Source: an uncultured Collinsella sp.
GTDB taxonomy: Bacteria; Actinomycetota; Coriobacteriia; Coriobacteriales; Coriobacteriaceae
Direction of reading: 5' to 3'
Assembly: GCA_905198825.1 (NCBI GenBank)
Contig: CAJKEF010000075.1
Coordinates: 1-6,040 of the forward strand
Length of the DNA stretch: 6,040 nucleotides
Part shown: in pieces, positions 4,532-6,040 of the stretch
How the letters are laid out: every line of letters begins with the position of its first letter
How positions within the stretch are numbered: position 1 is the stretch's first letter
Notes under the pieces: generated by a model
Told to the model about the DNA's origin: nothing
Databases searched by the model: none
The model's input: the letters and a program-made list of their open reading frames with translations, nothing else
Position numbers and translations under genes: made by a program

Positions 4532-5800
4532 CTAGGAACGGTAGTCGCCGTTGATGGAGATGTACTCGTGCGTGAGGTCGCAGGTCCACACGGTCGTTGC
4601 CGCGTCGCCTGCACCCAGGTCGGCCGAGATCACGATCTCGGACGCCTCAAAACGTCGCAGAGCCTCGTCCTCGTCAAAGGGAACGGTCAGACCATCGCGA
4701 CAGACGGGCATGCCCATCATGTCGATGGAAACGTCTTCCTGATTAAACTTCACACCGCACTTGCCAAGCGCCATGGCAACGCGGCCCCAGTTGCAGTCGT
4801 GGCCGGCGATGCAGGTCTTGACGAGCGGCGAGTTGGCGACGGCACGGGCGGCGATATCGGCTTCCTCGTCGTTAGCGGCGCCGGTAATGTTAACCGTCAC
4901 GAGCTTTGACGCACCCTCGCCATCGGCCGCAATGTTGCGCGCCAGGCTCTCGCACACCTCGTGCACGGCAAAAGCCAACTCGTCAAAGGCGTCAGTGCCC
5001 TCGACGATAGCCTCGGCATCTGCGGCAGCAGCGCCAGAAGCAAGCATGATACAGGTGTCGTTGGTCGAGGTATCGGAATCGACCGTCACCTTATTAAAGG
5101 TCTGCTTAACGGTCGAGAGCAGTAAGGTGTGGAGCGCCGCCGGCTCGACGGGGGCATCGGTAGTAATGACCGCGATCATGGTGGCCATATTGGGCATGAT
5201 CATGCCCGAGCCCTTGCACATGCCGCCCACCGTATAAGCGTTGCCCGCATGGCCCGCAGCCTCGCTGCGATAGCGAACGGCATACTCCTTGGAATGCGTA
5301 TCGGTCGTCATGATGGCACGGGCCGCATCGGCACCGCCATGGGCAGAGAGCGCCTCGTAGGCGGACGGGACGGCTGCCTCAAACGTGTCGATCGGCAAAA
5401 TCTGTCCAATCACGCCTGTGGATGCAACTAGGATCTGCTGGGGTTCACAGCCGATGACCTGCGACGCGATATTGCAGGTCTCTCGCGCGCAGGCAAGGCC
5501 GGTCTCGCCCGTGGCGGCATTCGCGTTGCCGGAGTTGATTGAAACGCCGGCGATGATGCCATAGCCCTTGTCCGCACCGCCCAGGTTGGCACGGCTCACC
5601 TGCACGGGCGCCGCGCAAAAGCGGTTGGTCGTAAACACGCCGGCGCCTGGACAGGGCTTATCGGGCACGATGAGCGCATAGTCCAAGCGCTCGGGATTCT
5701 TCCGGAATCCTGCATGGATGCCTGCGGCCTTAAAGCCAGCCGCTGCCGTAACGCCACCCTCGACGGCGCGTATCTTGATATCAATCAGGTCGGTATTCAT
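4532..5800 (-). CDS. argJ: Bifunctional glutamate N-acetyltransferase / ornithine acetyltransferase
   Basis: ArgJ transfers acetyl from N-acetylornithine to glutamate, closing the acetyl cycle; bifunctional members also use acetyl-CoA to make acetylglutamate. The protein has 422 residues, normal for the family (about 390-440). Motifs are GGVTAAAGFKAAGIHAG (15-31), the SINSGNANAATG loop (88-98), STGVIGQ (127-133, oxyanion region), KGSGMIMPNMATM (196-208) with the self-cleavage site between A206 and the nucleophile T207, DSDTSTNDT (241-249), GHDCNWGR (333-340) and the C-terminus YISINGDYRS. The proenzyme therefore should cleave itself into alpha (1-206) and beta (207-422) chains. The ATG has AAGGAG (5812-5817) 11 nt upstream. 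It lies 135 nt after argC and 80 nt before argB. Whether it is mono- or bifunctional cannot be read from sequence; no argA is seen in this window. Confidence 0.97.
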   Translation of the reverse strand: MNTDLIDIKIRAVEGGVTAAAGFKAAGIHAGFRKNPERLDYALIVPDKPCPGAGVFTTNRFCAAPVQVSRANLGGADKGYGIIAGVSINSGNANAATGETGLACARETCNIASQVIGCEPQQILVASTGVIGQILPIDTFEAAVPSAYEALSAHGGADAARAIMTTDTHSKEYAVRYRSEAAGHAGNAYTVGGMCKGSGMIMPNMATMIAVITTDAPVEPAALHTLLLSTVKQTFNKVTVDSDTSTNDTCIMLASGAAAADAEAIVEGTDAFDELAFAVHEVCESLARNIAADGEGASKLVTVNITGAANDEEADIAARAVANSPLVKTCIAGHDCNWGRVAMALGKCGVKFNQEDVSIDMMGMPVCRDGLTVPFDEDEALRRFEASEIVISADLGAGDAATTVWTCDLTHEYISINGDYRS

Positions 5801-5826
5801 CGTCCCTACGGCTCCTTATATCAAAT

Positions 5827-5858
5827 AAAAAAGCGGGCATCGGCTGGCACGCCATACC
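5827..5858 (-). terminator. Terminator-like hairpin in the argC-argJ gap
   Basis: On the minus strand GGTATGGC (5858-5851) pairs with GCC-G-ATGCC (5844-5836), giving 8 bp with one bulged G and one G-U pair around a 6-nt loop GTGCCA. CGC and a T6 run (5832-5827), then ATTT, follow. The structure sits between argC and the argJ ribosome site. It could terminate or attenuate transcripts leaving argC. The stem is imperfect, so strength is uncertain. Confidence 0.45.
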
Positions 5859-5897
5859 GGTCGCAACTACTAGACCAGCTTGAAAGCGGCGCCCAAC

Positions 5898-5926
5898 TCG
5901 ATACCCGACCACCAAATCGTTAACAA
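5898..5926 (-). promoter_or_regulatory. Weak candidate promoter for argJBD
   Basis: On the minus strand, TTGTTA (5926-5921) is followed after 17 nt by TATCGA (5903-5898). The -35 is fair (4 of 6) and the -10 poor (3 of 6). TTGTTA is part of an imperfect dyad ATTGTTAACGAT (10 of 12 symmetric) just past the argC stop, which could be an operator; it does not match a full ARG box. A start here would lie upstream of the terminator-like hairpin and so would also be subject to it. Confidence 0.22.
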
Positions 5927-5935
5927 TCGAATGTG

Positions 5936-6040
5936 CTACACCGGGCACGCCACTGTGGGCAAGCCTCGTCGCTCCTCAAAGCCAAAAACGATGTTGGCGC
6001 ACTGGACCGCCTGGCCCGCAGCACCCTTGCACAAATTGTC
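5936..6040 (-). CDS. argC: N-acetyl-gamma-glutamyl-phosphate reductase, C-terminal fragment (window edge)
   Basis: The last 34 codons and TAG stop (5936-5938) are visible. They read DNLCKGAAGQAVQCANIVFG, then FEERRGLPTVACPV. The NLxKGAAGQAVQ motif followed by N-x-x-FG is the typical ArgC C-terminus. The enzyme reduces N-acetylglutamyl phosphate to the semialdehyde with NADPH, the step between ArgB and ArgD. The rest of the gene, including the NADP-binding domain and catalytic Cys, lies beyond the window, as would the main operon promoter and any ArgR box. It ends naturally, not by frameshift; the fragment reflects the window edge. Confidence 0.93.
   Translation of the reverse strand, partial: DNLCKGAAGQAVQCANIVFGFEERRGLPTVACPV

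Noticed and set aside
3414..4535. Plus-strand open frame of 373 codons
   Set aside because: It is antisense to argB and the flanking gaps with no domain signature, and arises from GC-skewed third positions of the real gene.
4449..4589. Upstream argB start at 4589
   Set aside because: It would overlap argJ by 58 nt and add 46 residues with no similarity to ArgB; the ATG at 4449-4451 has a ribosome site at proper spacing.
4502..5431. Several plus-strand frames of 60-160 codons opposite argJ
   Set aside because: All lie opposite the clearly conserved argJ coding frame and show low-complexity Ala/Arg/Ser composition.
5801..5935. ARG box (ArgR operator) or riboswitch upstream of argJ
   Set aside because: The dyad near 5920 does not match the TGAAT-N-ATTCA type consensus and no conserved riboswitch core was recognisable; only a plain hairpin with a U-run is supported.

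Overview
The window looks like chromosomal DNA of a high-GC Gram-positive bacterium. The protein style and GC-rich third codon positions suggest an actinobacterium, possibly a Coriobacteriia member such as Collinsella. That placement is an inference from general appearance, since no taxonomic marker gene is present.

Layout. (1) Positions 1-1379 (+): the 3' three quarters of a glutamine-hydrolysing asparagine synthetase gene (asnB), cut by the window edge. (2) 1380-1553 (+): a complete tRNA-Val(UAC) gene with a plausible promoter and a strong intrinsic terminator. (3) 1495-1770: an imperfect tandem duplication of the tRNA 3' end plus terminator plus an inverted copy of the T-arm sequence. A 98-nt GC-rich, hairpin-forming segment separates the two copies. 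(4) About 1771-2126: an AT-rich gene-free stretch with a 33-nt imperfect inverted repeat, a 17-nt perfect dyad and a nested stem-loop. (5) 2127-6040 (-): arginine biosynthesis genes transcribed right to left in the order argC (3' end only), argJ, argB, argD.

The arg genes form the cyclic acetyl route to ornithine. ArgB phosphorylates N-acetylglutamate, ArgC reduces the acyl phosphate, ArgD transaminates the semialdehyde to N-acetylornithine, and ArgJ moves the acetyl group from acetylornithine back to glutamate, releasing ornithine. Gaps are 135 nt (argC-argJ), 80 nt (argJ-argB) and 69 nt (argB-argD). The argC-argJ gap holds a terminator-like hairpin with a U-run, so argJBD may be partly uncoupled from argC.

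Most of the window is ordinary metabolism and I see no new multi-gene system. The observations most worth checking are an ArgB that appears to lack the conserved Asp of the NINAD motif because of a 3-residue gap, the duplicated tRNA-terminator block whose two hairpins differ by compensatory base changes, and the inverted-repeat island downstream of argD.
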